In this document: piece by piece, positions 38,127 through 48,398 of the stretch
Position numbering within the stretch: the first letter of the stretch is position 1
Layout: every line of letters starts with the position of its first letter
NCBI GenBank assembly: GCA_026075535.2
Contig: AP026542.1
Coordinates: forward strand, 9,052,001-9,116,000
DNA length: 64,000 nt
Reading direction: 5' to 3'
DNA from: Tricholoma matsutake
Lineage: Eukaryota > Basidiomycota > Agaricomycetes > Agaricales > Tricholomataceae
Made by a program: the position numbers and the translations under genes
The notes under the pieces: generated by a model
Database searches by the model: none
What the model saw: only the letters and a program-made list of their open reading frames with translations
Told to the model about the DNA's origin: nothing

Positions 38127-39966
38127 TACTGCAGTTCACTCGTTCAGCAACGCCATTCTGTTGAGGTCGATTGCGAACAGTATGCAAACGTTCAATCCCA
38201 CACTGATCCATGAATGCAAGGAATTCATTAGACATGTACTCGCCCCCCTTGTCATCAATCATAGCCTTGATTTTGCGATTCCAGTGATTCTCAGCTTTCG
38301 CTTTGAATAACTTGAATGCATTAAATGCCTGATCTTTGGTATGAAGGAAGTATTTGGAGTGGAAACAAGTATTGTCATCAATGAAAGTGATCCAGTAACG
38401 ATACCCAGAGTGAGTACATGTTTTGAAGGGACCATGCAAATCGGAGTGGATGAGATCAAGGGGATTGGCAGCATGACTAGAGGAAGTGGGGAATGGATGT
38501 GCATTCATCTTGCCAGCTAAACAAGGTTCGCATATAGGGTCTGGTTTGGCATGCATATTAATACGCATACCAGTCACCAGCTCATCCTTCACAATCTTAT
38601 TGACAACATCATAGCCATGATGAGCAAAACGACGATGCCAGAGATTGCGGTCTGCAGGAAGAGTGGATATGGAGTGGTGAGCATGCTCGGTGAACACCTC
38701 AGTAGTCCCAGCAAGAAATGCAGAATTGTTCTCATCAATGGGAGCCATGAAAAGGCGTTCACCATCAAGTAAGAATATCATTGCAAGTTCATTGGCAGAG
38801 ATATAAATGTCAACACCACGTTGATGGGGAAAATACAAGACTGAGAGGAGATTGTTCTGGAGATCAGGGACATGCAAAACACGAGTAAACTCGACAGCCC
38901 TCAATTCTTTTCCTGCAATAACCGGTTTAAACACCACACTTCCTACACCTTCAGAATAGACAATAGTATTGTCCGCAAGACAAATTGGGACATGAAAAGG
39001 GGTATAATCGCGAAGCCAGTTGCGATGAGGCATCATATGAGACGTGGCACCTGTGTCTGCATTCCAAAGGTAAGTTGTGGTTGAAGTAGGAGTGGGTTGA
39101 GAGGAACGATAACTTGCATTCCCAGCAAACTCAGCGACTGAAGCGGCAGTAGCAACAGCTGCGCTTTCAGGAGAGGAAGGTGATGTGGAGGATGTGGTTG
39201 TAGAGGTGTTAGCAACGTGAGACCGCTTGGGTTTACGTGCCTCCATCTTTGCAGCAAGGAATTTCCTGCACTGAGGTAGGGTATGACCTTTAAATCCGCA
39301 AAAGTCGCAGAGTAAACTGATAACTGAAGAGGTGGCTAGAGCAGTACCGGATGTGGAGTCACTGGAGAACCCAGAATGACATTCACAGTTTAATTGCTCA
39401 TTCCTGAATGCTTCATGAATAGTAGAGTGATCAAGATTGTCGATGAGCATGAGGGAAGAGATGAATGAGGAATATTCATCAGGAAGGGCACGGATGAGAG
39501 CCATGGAGTGGAGTTCATTGTCAAGGTCATCGAGGGTGAAGCCAGAGGGACAGAGATCCTTGATAGCATGGACCTTCTCAGAAACGTGAGCTATGAGACC
39601 TTCCAGGCCCTCACTCTCTTGTTTCCTAACAGAGAATAAGTCATCATAGGTATTGAAGTGCATACCAGGCTTCTTTGATTGATTCCCTCTCTCCAACAGC
39701 TCCCACATCTTCTTTGGATCGTCAAAAACCCCACCCAGGTGATGCTTCTGGTCATCCTCAATATGCAAATAAATGTCCCCAGCCCCCTTATCCACTAGTT
39801 GAAACCACAAACGACGTGCCTCTGCATCCCCAGGGCTAGGCTCCTGTATATCACCAGTCACAACCCTCCACCACCCCTGTTTATGTCCCCAGCCAGCCAT
39901 CTGATCCTTCCAGGAGGCATAATTGCGATTGTTGAGCTTTGGGAAATTAGGTGATGAGTTGGACAT
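37954..39966 (-). CDS. gag-pol: gag, protease and integrase core of element F
   Basis: The frame is open from 40062; the likely start is the ATG at 39966-39964 (MSNSSPNFPKLNNRNY), as in related gag proteins. Parts in order: UBN2-type gag (ALIRALPDEYSSFISSLML); a CX2CX4HX4C knuckle (CDFCGFKGHTLPQC); protease with WNADTGATSHMMPHRNW; GAG-pre-integrase (LWHRRFAHHGYD, CEPCLAGK); and integrase core with Asp in HSDLHGPF, Asp in MIDDKGGEY and Glu in QQNGVAERVN. Every catalytic residue is present. A frameshift after KPDVSNL ends it. Confidence 0.95.
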   Translation of the reverse strand: MSNSSPNFPKLNNRNYASWKDQMAGWGHKQGWWRVVTGDIQEPSPGDAEARRLWFQLVDKGAGDIYLHIEDDQKHHLGGVFDDPKKMWELLERGNQSKKPGMHFNTYDDLFSVRKQESEGLEGLIAHVSEKVHAIKDLCPSGFTLDDLDNELHSMALIRALPDEYSSFISSLMLIDNLDHSTIHEAFRNEQLNCECHSGFSSDSTSGTALATSSVISLLCDFCGFKGHTLPQCRKFLAAKMEARKPKRSHVANTSTTTSSTSPSSPESAAVATAASVAEFAGNASYRSSQPTPTSTTTYLWNADTGATSHMMPHRNWLRDYTPFHVPICLADNTIVYSEGVGSVVFKPVIAGKELRAVEFTRVLHVPDLQNNLLSVLYFPHQRGVDIYISANELAMIFLLDGERLFMAPIDENNSAFLAGTTEVFTEHAHHSISTLPADRNLWHRRFAHHGYDVVNKIVKDELVTGMRINMHAKPDPICEPCLAGKMNAHPFPTSSSHAANPLDLIHSDLHGPFKTCTHSGYRYWITFIDDNTCFHSKYFLHTKDQAFNAFKLFKAKAENHWNRKIKAMIDDKGGEYMSNEFLAFMDQCGIERLHTVRNRPQQNGVAERVNCSIEEHATAMLYEAGLPPSFLGEAVDVYITVQNKCPTHSLSEKTPFELWHKHKPDVSNL

Positions 39967-40437
39967 GTTTGCAGAACAATGCGCTGAGAAGCGAGCGTGG
40001 GCGCGATTGGGGTAAGCGTAGGCGTGTTTGAGGGAAGGGAAGGTGCTGAATCTGCCTGTCAAATCCGTTCGATGATAGCGTTTGAATTGGGCGTGCGCGA
40101 GACGATTTGAGCGAAGGGTGTAATTTGAGCGTTTGGTGTTTCAGATTCGCGATGAGTGCTGAGTGGGAACCGTGGGCGCGTTCGACTATCGGTGTTAACG
40201 GGAGGTGGGGGGTATGTCCCCAAGTGTTCTAGAAAAAGGACTAAGTGATCCGACCAGTGGGCGACAAGGAATGTCAAATTTGGTGGGAAAAGTGTGATAA
40301 CTCCAACAAGGGCTTGTTGACCAACAACCAAGGCACACAGAATGGAAATTGTAGGTGCTGGGGGGTTATTGAGGTCAGGGAATTCACTTAGAGTAGTTTC
40401 AGAGTGATTGGAGTTGATTTGGAGTCACTAGGGCGCA

Positions 40438-40449
40438 GGGCCCATAACC
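40438..40449 (-). promoter_or_regulatory. Primer-binding site of element F (initiator tRNA-Met, internal)
   Basis: On the minus strand GGTTATGGGCCC follows the 5' LTR without a gap. It is complementary to the anticodon stem-loop of initiator tRNA-Met. The same site borders element H, whose LTR is unrelated, so the match is unlikely to be chance. Confidence 0.82.
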
Positions 40450-40714
40450 TGCTAAAGTCTGAGGTTGCCTTTAGTGCAGTTTAACCTAGCAACTGTGAAG
40501 GGAGACTCAGATAGACTGAACAGCTGGAGTCCAGAGTGAGCAACTGAAGAGTGCAAAACTCCGGACTCTGCAGTCTACATACTGTGAAACAAACAGTGAT
40601 AAACACAAGGTGGAAACTACTCTAAGTGCCCATGAGTGTAACTACAAGTGATAGGACATGGAATAGAAGTAGGATAGAAGTAAAATAGAGAGATGGTGAA
40701 TCATACATTTAACA
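40450..40714 (-). repeat. 5' LTR of element F
   Basis: 265 bp, differing from the 3' LTR at only a handful of positions by eye. Bordered by the duplicated GGCAG on the right and the primer site on the left. Confidence 0.94.
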
Positions 40715-40719
40715 GGCAG

Positions 40720-42664
40720 CAACTCTCCTCGCTCTCTTCAAGGCCTTCTTCTAGCCTTGAGTTGCCTTGACAATGAGGGGGGATCTGGACCATCCTGAGT
40801 TGAGATCATTCTCCAGGGAATATTCCTCTGGAGGAGTTGGATGCCAGCCAGACAGGTAGGAAGGCCCGGCACTGGCAGGAGGTTGGCTGTCCATGCGAGA
40901 GGTGCTCGCATGCAGAGATGCAGATAGTCCAGCAGAGAATCTGGAGGACCACGCAGTGGAAGTCATTGATTCAGGGTGGGGTCACCCTGAATGAGAGGGA
41001 GCTCTGCCCCTGGTGGGAGCGGCGGATTCTCTTTTTCTTTTTCTTTGTGGCTCTCGAAGGGCCATGTCGTTAGGCCCAGCGATCCACCACCAGGGTTCAG
41101 ACATCAGAGGAGTGTCCTCTGAATGGGTATTGGAATGTTGCCACAGATGTCTTATGATATCAGCAGCGGTAGAAGACTCTTCCAAATGGGAGGAGTTGGC
41201 AGTAGCCATCCCTGTAAGCCAGCCAATGGCATAGTGAGAACCTTCTTGGACTTCCTCATCCAAGACTCCCATGGTAGTGAGGTGTCATACGATGTCCTCG
41301 AGGAAAGTTGGATTGGTGCTGATTGGCATGGGCTGCCAACAGTGCACAGGGGACAGTGGGAGGCATTCGCACTCTCAAATCTGTCGGTACAGTCCTGGCA
41401 TGGCTAGTACCTCCACAATATGAAGGTAGAGAAGTAGTTTAGCTTCAGGGGATAGCCCTGAAGGAATCTGTTGACGAAGCAGGAGTTGTCCCCTGACGTG
41501 TGGGAGGGAGACCCTCTGTTCATCCAGCAGGGTACCAGGGTGGAATTGCCACTGGTACAGGTGTTGGTGCATGAACTGCACCCATGTTTCAGCAGAGTCC
41601 AGAAGCGAGGGTTGCTCCAGGCAAGTAGGGTCATTGAGTTGGCATAATCCTTGTGCCAACTGCATCTGAACAGGGAGCCAACCAGGTAATCTCCAGTGTG
41701 CAAGGGCATAGGTCATCAGGGGTGTTCGAGCCCCTGAAGGAGTATCATTGACAAGCCACATGTACTCACACATTCATTCCAACATTGGGTAGTTCCTGGA
41801 GGTGTGGGCCATCTGGGACCAGCTATCAAATTCCTCAGTGTTCTGAGGAATGGACGTAGGAACTTGGCCATGCAGCTTGGGAGCTGGTCTCCAGTTCACC
41901 ATCCTGGGAACATCAGGGCCCAAGAATGTATATCTCGAGGGTGGAAGGTTGGGAAGAGGTGGGTAGACCTTGTTCATATTGATGTCCTTGTCAGGGACGA
42001 TGGGGTGGGGAGCAGGAGGTGGTGCAGGCTGAGAGGCTGCACCGGCATAGGAATTACCCTGGGGCCTCTCAGGGTGAGGAGAGGGTTCATGAGTATGAGC
42101 TTGTTTGGACAAACATCCATCGAGCTGCTCATGCAGGTGCTCATTCTCATCTTCCAGGTTCCAGATGGTCTCCTGGAGGGCAGCAATATCTTTTTCTTAT
42201 TCATTATAAACACGTTCAGCTCTGGTGAGAGCGCCAGAGTTAATACCCAAATCTCAATGATCTTTCATATCGAAATATTCATCATCGTGGTCATACACGT
42301 GGGTGTACATGTGTAAAGTGTAGCTCTTGCAAATGTTGCAAGTGCCTCGGTGAAGGACGATGCCTTCACTGTCAATCCTCCAATTTCCAGTGGCGGAAGA
42401 GCTGGTGCCCACACCAGCTCGCCAGTTTTGTTCTTCTCTAGCAGAATGTCTGCTAGCACTGATGGCTTCTTCAATCTTGCCAGGGCTTGGCGAGCAATGG
42501 TGTTGAGTATTGCTGCTGCTCGAGCCAGGGGGCTCGAGCTCTTTCTGCTTCTCCTTCCCCCTTCGAGACTGGTCACTAGGGCCAGTCTCACATGTCTGGC
42601 TAGGCTGTTTGTCACTCTGATCGTCCCCCATGGGGTCATCTTTGTCTGGTGGAAAACTTGCCAT
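40720..42664 (-). pseudogene. ORF3 of element E, N-terminal and central part
   Basis: It starts at ATG 42664-42662 (MASFPPDKDDPMGDD). Features match B: CNICKSY and HVYDHDDEYFD (about 42340-42270), a coiled coil (DIAALQETIWNLEDENEHL, about 42190-42130), a Pro-rich stretch (PAPPPAPHP), ALAHWRLPGWLPV (about 41700), FLEDIV with a stop then HLTTMGV (about 41290), and KRKRES before the Copia F insertion. Together with 34983-35425 it gives 796 codons. Stops are mainly TGA. This version lacks the S4 and MITE insertions of B. Confidence 0.75.
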
Positions 42665-42797
42665 GGTAGTGTACCAAGCAATGAAGAGAAAAATAATTGA
42701 AACTCTGCATGTTGTGATGTACAGTTGCGGAGTTTCCCCATATGACTTGGAATTTTCCAAGTCGTTAAGTCCATTGACATGCAGGAGTTCCTGCATG

Positions 42798-42977
42798 CTA
42801 GGGCAAGTCTTGCCAGTCTCTGGCACCCATCAGGGCCAGATAGGTGTCTAGGGCTGCAAGATCATTGCAGTTTGCCAAGGGTTCCCAAGTGGTGTCTCCC
42901 AGACTCCACCTGACCTCAAACTGAATGGTATGGCCACACCACTTGTGTGCCGTGATCTCTTCAATGTACCATTCGGT
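42798..42977 (-). CDS. pol: Chromodomain of element E, cut by element G
   Basis: EWYIEEITAHKWCGHTIQFEV, then RWSLGDTTWEPLANCNDLAALDTYL. It resumes at 49110 (YPDAYDFSAPDD) once G and the repeated GTCAT are removed, giving a continuous pol C-terminus. The cage Trp is preserved here, unlike in B. Confidence 0.85.
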   Translation of the reverse strand, partial: TEWYIEEITAHKWCGHTIQFEVRWSLGDTTWEPLANCNDLAALDTYLALMGARDWQDLP

Positions 42978-42982
42978 GTCAT

Positions 42983-43688
42983 TGTTAAGAACTGATCCTA
43001 GAGTGCGCATCAGAATCCAATCGGACACTGCAGGTGATAATAGTGGGAGGTTGTCGGGTCAATGCGGATTCTGCAGGAAGGGAAATGGAAAGGACTTGGC
43101 TTCAGCTTGTAAGAAGCTGTGCCCTTCACCTCATCTGGTGTCCTAATTTCAAGTTGAAAGTTTAGAAGTAGGAGCAGGAAAGTGCAGGTAAACGTGGGGA
43201 GGAGTATGGAGGGACTTAGGTTAAGTTCAGGTGAGGTTAGATCTTCAGAGGGAGACTAGAGGTCGAGTCAAATGGAGTTCAGACTCTTAGAGAACTGAGG
43301 TTGGAGTAGAAGGAGGTTTAGATTGGCAGGATAAAGTCGAGTCTATGTCAATATATGAACTGAGGAATACAAGGCAAAACTAACTAAGCTTAAATACTGT
43401 AGTCCGGAATAATGTGGAACAGGAACAAAGATTGCAGCAGTGTCTCGACTGCGTAGATAAATTATCTAGTGGGAGCTGCACAGCAATCCGTAGTCAAATT
43501 TGCAATAGAGATGGCAGCCTTGGGAAGGCAGCCGTGGATGCTGTACAAGGCAGCCTGGTGCACAGCAGTGTGGGCAGTGCAAGGTGGCCGGGAATGAAAT
43601 CAGAAGGAGTAGACAAATGTTGGGTTCAATGTGCGGGAAAGAGTCAGATGGATGTGGGTTCTGATCAGGCGAGGAACGGTTCTTGACA
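42983..43688 (-). repeat. 3' LTR of element G
   Basis: 706 bp, a few percent diverged from the other LTR, mostly transitions. The adjacent GTATTTCCCCCTTAGTGC contains the polypurine tract in minus orientation (43691-43701). Confidence 0.93.
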
Positions 43689-43824
43689 GTATTTCCCCCT
43701 TAGTGCTGAGCCTACGAGGCACGTGAGGGTTTGAGTCCAAATGAGGAAGTTGGTTGAATTTCTGAATGCGGCAATTGGTTGAAAAATTTTTCATGTTCCT
43801 TCCTTCCCCCATCAACTATCAAAT

Positions 43825-44816
43825 ATGTCCCCCCCAGCAGTCTCCACGCAGATCAAAATGGCCACGATGAAGGCCCAACATGAACAGAGGGAGCGGGCAC
43901 TGAGGGAGCAGATGGAAAAGGAGATGAAGGAGCTGGAGGAAGCAGCGAGGGAGGAGGAATGCCGGGTGCAGGAGGCGCAAAAGGCAGCAGAGGAGGCTGC
44001 AAAGGCTGAGGAGGCACACCAGGCAGAGGCACAGAAAAAAGAGGCATCGGCCACAAAACAAGTGGAGAAGAAGCAAGTGGCTGCGGCCACAGGTTTAGAG
44101 GATGAGGCCGAGGGGAGCAAGTCCCCAAAGAAAAAGAAAGTTGCCAAGTCGAAGGTGTGAGTGGGGTCAGAGGAGTTGGAGGGTCCGGTGCGGGTGCAGG
44201 CCACATTGCCCTGCAAAAGGTGCGTACTTGTTTCTTCTCTTACTGATAAGTGTGGCCTAGATGCAAATATCAGAAGATTGCTTCTTTCAAGATGGGTGCA
44301 AGGGGATGCATGTGCAACAACTGCACGCGCGTCAAACATAAGTGCAAGGAGGTAGTGTGGGAGGGGCAGGAGGCCCCTGCAGCAAAACTGGCAGGAACTG
44401 CAGTGGGAACAATGGGGATTAGCAGGGAAAACCCGGAGGTAATGCAGCAGCTGATGAAGCTGATAAGGAAGGGGTTTGCTGAGGTGGCTACTGCAGTGTG
44501 GGAGTCAATGGGGGAGATCCAGGATGCTTTGGACCCAGAGTGGGTGGAGGAAGAAAGCACCGGGGAGGAGAGCGATGAGGGTGACGAAGAGGTGGAGTGG
44601 GCAGTGTGAGAGTCCCGGTGGGAAAGACATGGGATCTGCAAGTCCAGAGATGACTGGGCAGCCTTCCAGAGGTATCTGGAGAAAAGGCGGGCAGATGATG
44701 GGGAGGAGAGTGAGAGTGGAGATGAGCAGGGTGAAGAGAAGGATGAGGGCGGAGAAGAGGGCAAAGTTGGGGGAGAGGGTGATGAAGACAGAGAGGGAGA
44801 AGCGGAGGTAGTGTAG
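43825..44816 (+). CDS. Antisense ORF in element G: coiled coil plus paired cysteines, one intron
   Basis: Plus strand, opposite to pol. ATG 43825 opens an Ala/Glu/Lys-rich coiled coil (about 43850-44060) and a basic KSPKKKKVAKSK patch. The frame passes TGA 44158 (CGA in origin) to PCKR. A 42-bp GT-AG intron (about 44220-44261; GTGCGT, branch-like TACTGATAA, CCTAG) then joins PCKRC to KYQKIASFKMGARGC, followed by MCNNCTRVKHKCKE. This cluster of six Cys resembles a zinc-binding module. The acidic C-terminus passes TGA 44607 and ends at TAG 44814-44816. Its role is unknown; an accessory or regulatory protein of the element is one guess. Confidence 0.65.
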
Positions 44817-44901
44817 GGATCCAGTCGGATCCAAAAAACTTCTTTTTCAATGAATTTTGTTTCTGAGTTCAGACTGAGTGAATAAGTAACATGAATAGAC
44901 T

Positions 44902-45978
44902 TTAAGTGGGTAATGGTCCAGGTTTCTGTGGGTAGCAGGTGTGAAAATCCACAAGGAGTTCTTGGGCATGGTCAAGCTCCATAACAGGTAGCCAGGAGGT
45001 CTCCTCATTGGTTCCCTGGTAGCCTTCCCATTGGACGAGGTAGAGAATCTTGCATTGATGTCGATTATTGACCTTGGAGTCAAGGACTTCGGCGATCTCA
45101 TATTTGAGCTCGTCATCAATAGTGATGGGAGGAGGTGGAGGTTGTATGTGATTTGGAATGGTGTTCGGGGAGTGTTTCTCTAGTTGAGAGACATGGAAGA
45201 CAGGGTGGATTGCCTGCATGTGGTCTGGAAGCCGCAGGGTGACTGAGTGAGTACCCAGGTGGGCGATGATTTCAAAAGGACCATGGTTCTTTTCGGAAAG
45301 TTTCTTGGAAGGACAAGTGGTGCAGATATTTTCTGCAGTGACATAGGCAGAGTCACCAATGTTGAAGTTGGGTGCGGGTGCCCGATGTTTATCCGCAGGG
45401 CCTTGATAATGCTCTTGAGTGGCTGCAAGCTGTTTCTGAAGTTCCTGATGAAGGTCGTCTAAATCGACGACAAACTCGCGGGCACGCTGTGAGGCTAAGT
45501 CGCATTCAGTGAAGACGGAAATGTTTGGGTGATAGCCTTTGTTGGCAAAGAAAGGAGATATGCCTGTAGAGGCGGAGGGAGCATTGTTGTAGGCAAATTC
45601 ACCCAAGGGTAAGAGGTGAGACCAGTCGTCCTGCTGATAATTGCAGAAGATCTGGAGGTACTGCTCCAAGGTCTGATTAAGTCGTTCTGTCTGACCATCA
45701 CCTTGCAGGTGATAACCGGAAGTGAAGTGGATCCACATGTCGAGCGCTTTTCCGAGGGAGCAGAAGAAATGGGAGACGAACTTAGATCCCCAGTCACAAG
45801 TGATGTGCGACGGAATGCCATGCTTGGAGAAGACGTGGAGGATGAACAGGTTGGCTAGTTCTTGGGCTGTGATTTCATTGACAGTTGGGATGAAGATGCC
45901 TTGCTTGGTGAGGTGGTCAATGATGACCAGGATAGCAGTGTGATCATCGGAGTCAGGTAGTTGTTCAATGAAGTCCAT
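44902..45978 (-). CDS. pol: Integrase core, C-terminus and chromodomain of element G
   Basis: 358-codon frame. First Asp in ILVIIDHLTKQ (preceded by MDFIEQLPDS), second in HITCDWGSKF (normally SDRG), Glu in GDGQTERLNQTLE. The C-terminal GPFEIIAHLGTHSV and HPVFHVSQLEKH follow, then the chromodomain (YEIAEVLDSKV, ILYLVQWEGYQG, TSWLPVMEL). It ends near 44902, leaving about 85 bp to the antisense ORF's stop. The HPQ of YHPQ is HLQ here. Confidence 0.93.
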   Translation of the reverse strand: MDFIEQLPDSDDHTAILVIIDHLTKQGIFIPTVNEITAQELANLFILHVFSKHGIPSHITCDWGSKFVSHFFCSLGKALDMWIHFTSGYHLQGDGQTERLNQTLEQYLQIFCNYQQDDWSHLLPLGEFAYNNAPSASTGISPFFANKGYHPNISVFTECDLASQRAREFVVDLDDLHQELQKQLAATQEHYQGPADKHRAPAPNFNIGDSAYVTAENICTTCPSKKLSEKNHGPFEIIAHLGTHSVTLRLPDHMQAIHPVFHVSQLEKHSPNTIPNHIQPPPPPITIDDELKYEIAEVLDSKVNNRHQCKILYLVQWEGYQGTNEETSWLPVMELDHAQELLVDFHTCYPQKPGPLPT

Positions 45979-46056
45979 GGAGATGGAGTTACAAGGTCGT
46001 TCCAGAACTGGAAGCTGCTTTAGGAACCCATAGGGCTTGTGTCGAGGCGATTTGGA

Positions 46057-46371
46057 TCACTTGCAAGTGGTACAGGATTTGCAGAATTCCTGCACAAAGG
46101 TGCGGAGGTTTGGCCAGACATATTCCCAGTGGACAAGCTGCTGGGTTTTGTTTTGTCTGAAGTGGCCAGAGAGGATATGATCATGTTTGTATTGAAGGAC
46201 TTTGAGGCGGAGATCTGCGATGTCCGGAACATAAATCCAGTCGAAGTGGCGGAGAAGACCTGCCTTGTCTATGGTCCAGTTGGTGTTGACAGGTGTCAGA
46301 AGATGTGCAGATGATAAGGAGTCAAGGGGTAGGGAGGTGCGGATGTCATGGTGAAGTTTCTCAACATTCAT
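46057..46371 (-). pseudogene. pol: Integrase zinc-binding domain of element G
   Basis: 104-codon frame with VLQYKHDHILSGHF and CKSCTTCK, the HHCC domain. A TGA (46054-46056) separates it from the core, where intact relatives have Arg or Lys. Upstream the spacer after RNase H contains a few stops. Confidence 0.85.
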
Positions 46372-46452
46372 GATTACTGCTTGTTGAAGGATGGGTGTGG
46401 CGAAATAGGTGGCACAAAGGGAAGAGGTGAGCTGTTCTTGTGTGAATACAGG

Positions 46453-46884
46453 TCAGAAGTTGGTTGGGTTTATGGAGGCGAAGTCACTATTTCCCCCTTT
46501 GCAGTAGATGTCCCAATGTCTAGTGAGTGCGTCTGGCTTGGCCCCTAATTTTCTGGGGTGGACACAGATGACGAGATTGAACTGGGAAAGGTATTCAGAC
46601 CAACAGGCCTGGCGGCGGGTGAGCAACTTAGTAGTGCTGAAGTACTCCAGATTTTTGTGGTCGGTGACCACATCAACCAGGTTTGCGGAACCCTCAAAAT
46701 ACTGCTGCCAGTGTTTGAAGGCTTCAAAAATGGCCAAGAGTTCCTTGTCATGGGTGTCGTAATTTAGTTCAGCAGGATTAAAGGAGCGGGAATGAAAAGC
46801 AACTGGATGGATTTCTCCATCCGTAGTGTAAACCAAAAGGATTGACACTAGGGCATAGTTGGAAGTGTCAGTTTCAAGTACCAT
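46453..46884 (-). CDS. pol: RNase H of element G
   Basis: 143-codon frame: MVLETDTSNYALVSILL holds the first Asp, NYDTHDKELLAIFEAFKHW the Glu/His region, TDHKNLEYF and RQACWSEYLSQFNLVI the later strands, ending GAKPDALTR. All expected acidic residues are present. Confidence 0.9.
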   Translation of the reverse strand: MVLETDTSNYALVSILLVYTTDGEIHPVAFHSRSFNPAELNYDTHDKELLAIFEAFKHWQQYFEGSANLVDVVTDHKNLEYFSTTKLLTRRQACWSEYLSQFNLVICVHPRKLGAKPDALTRHWDIYCKGGNSDFASINPTNF

Positions 46885-47952
46885 TTGTGAGTCAGGTACC
46901 CATTGGGTTAAGATGGGGGCATGAGTGAATTATTGTTTGAGCTTTTCAAAAGCGTTGCGGCACTTCTTGTTGAAGTCCCAGGGTGCAGATTTCCACATCA
47001 AGCGGGTGAGTGGAATGACAATGTCTGAATAGCCATTAATGAAGCGGCAGTAAAAATTGCAGAAGCCTAAGAAGGATTGTATATCCTTAACTTTCCAAGG
47101 CTCAGGCCAGTCGAGCACAGTTTTGACTTTATCCTCGGACATCCAGAGTCCATCCGGTGAAAGGATGAAACCTAAATATTCAACGGTGTCTTTGTGGAAC
47201 TCACATTTCTGTGGAGAGGCCTAAAGTCCATTTTTCCGGAGACGGTGGAGGACTTCTTTAGCGTGAGCCCCATGCTGGGACTTGTCATCTGAATAGATCA
47301 GGATGTTGTCGAGGTATACAATGACACACATATCCAGCATGTCACTGAAGATGTCGTTCATAAACCGCTGGAAGGCTGTGGGTGCATTAGTGAGTCCAAA
47401 GGGAACCACTAACCACTCAAAGGATCCATAGCGGGTGTGGAAAGTGGTTTTCCACTCATCACCATCAGCAATGCAGACTAGGTGATAAGCGTGCCACAAG
47501 TCTATCTTGGTAAACAAGCGGGCTTTTTGGGGGGAGTTGAGGAGGTCGGAAATGAGAGGAAGTGGGTAGTGGTCTTTCTTTGTAAGACGGTTGAGTCCTT
47601 GGTAGTCAACACAAAGTCAGAGACTACCATCCTTCTTCTTGACGAAGAGAATCGGAGTGCCATGCAGAGACTTGGATGGGCGGATGAAACCTGAGCGGAT
47701 GTTTTTGTCAATGAAGACTCATAAGGCTTCTAATTCAGAGGAAGAGAGAGAATACATGTGGCCCAGAGGCGGAGGAGTGTTGTCTTCTGTCTCTATCTTG
47801 AGGTTGTAAGACCGGTGCGGAGGAAGGGTGTCTGCTTTAGTCTTATTAAAGACATCAGCGAATTTGTGATACTCGGGTGGAATATCAGAAAGGTCGGATG
47901 GGTTAGCGGATTGGGTGGAGTGGGCAGGTAACCCTTCTGGAGCAAAGGTCAT
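46885..47952 (-). pseudogene. pol: Reverse transcriptase of element G with mutated active site
   Basis: Pieces 47719-47952 (PPEYHKFADVFNK, PPHRSYNLKIE), 47221-47517 ([29 protein letters not shown]) and 46930-47142 (FLGFCNFYCRFINGYS) form an RT interrupted by stops. The catalytic box reads [12 protein letters not shown]; the second Asp is Asn (47305-47307 on the minus strand). Polymerase activity is therefore lost. Confidence 0.88.
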
Positions 47953-48360
47953 CTGAAAAGCTACTGCCCCAGGAAGTTTGCTAGCACGCGCATAAGCGGC
48001 AGCGTTGATGAAAGAGGTGTCAGGAGGTGTAAACTTGGGAGGAATCTAGACCAGGATCTTCCAACCCAAAGGGTTCAGGCTGGTTGATGCCCCCTACGTA
48101 CTCAAGGGGAGTTCTTGATCGAAAACCTTCCAGGTTGGCAGAAGGGTGCAAGGCATGGGTGGACATGAGATTGGCACTGATTGAGGGAGCTCCTGAGCTG
48201 ATTTGACAGAATATGTTTGAGGGTCTGGAAGACACTCCAAAAGTAGTGGCAGGACAAGGGTCGGAAAGGGTGGATCGCTGGATTGCAGAGATCCCTAGGA
48301 TAGTACCGGCGTGCTGAGAGTTTCTGGTTGTGCACTGGTGAGTTTCAGTTGGGGTCATAG
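47953..48360 (-). pseudogene. N-terminal pol-like segment of element G, identity unclear
   Basis: ATG 48360-48358 starts 112 codons of Ser/Pro-rich sequence (48020-48358) with no recognised domain. A shift then leads to FINAAAYARASKLPGAVAFQM, a segment that in related Gypsy pols lies between protease and RT. No capsid, knuckle or DSG motif is visible, so gag and protease have been lost or replaced. Confidence 0.55.
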
Positions 48361-48398
48361 GAGGAAAAGAGATGAGTGAAGTGGGAGTTCATATATAC

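Larger units (their letters stand above)
35426..40714 (-). mobile_element. Element F: Ty1/Copia retrotransposon, nearly complete
   Basis: 5289 bp with two 265-bp LTRs (35426-35690 and 40450-40714) and target duplication GGCAG (35421-35425 and 40715-40719). One polyprotein in Copia order is broken by two frameshifts and a few stops. The LTRs are nearly identical, indicating a young insertion. It is inserted in ORF3 of element E. Confidence 0.96.

Noticed and set aside
41804..42316. Plus-strand 170-codon frame
   Set aside because: Antisense to ORF3 of element E; the minus strand matches ORF3 of B over this stretch.
43812..44339. Minus-strand 175-codon Ala/Ser/Cys-rich frame in element G
   Set aside because: Shadow of the plus-strand coiled-coil ORF at 43825-44816, whose splice signals and cysteine spacing are more coherent.
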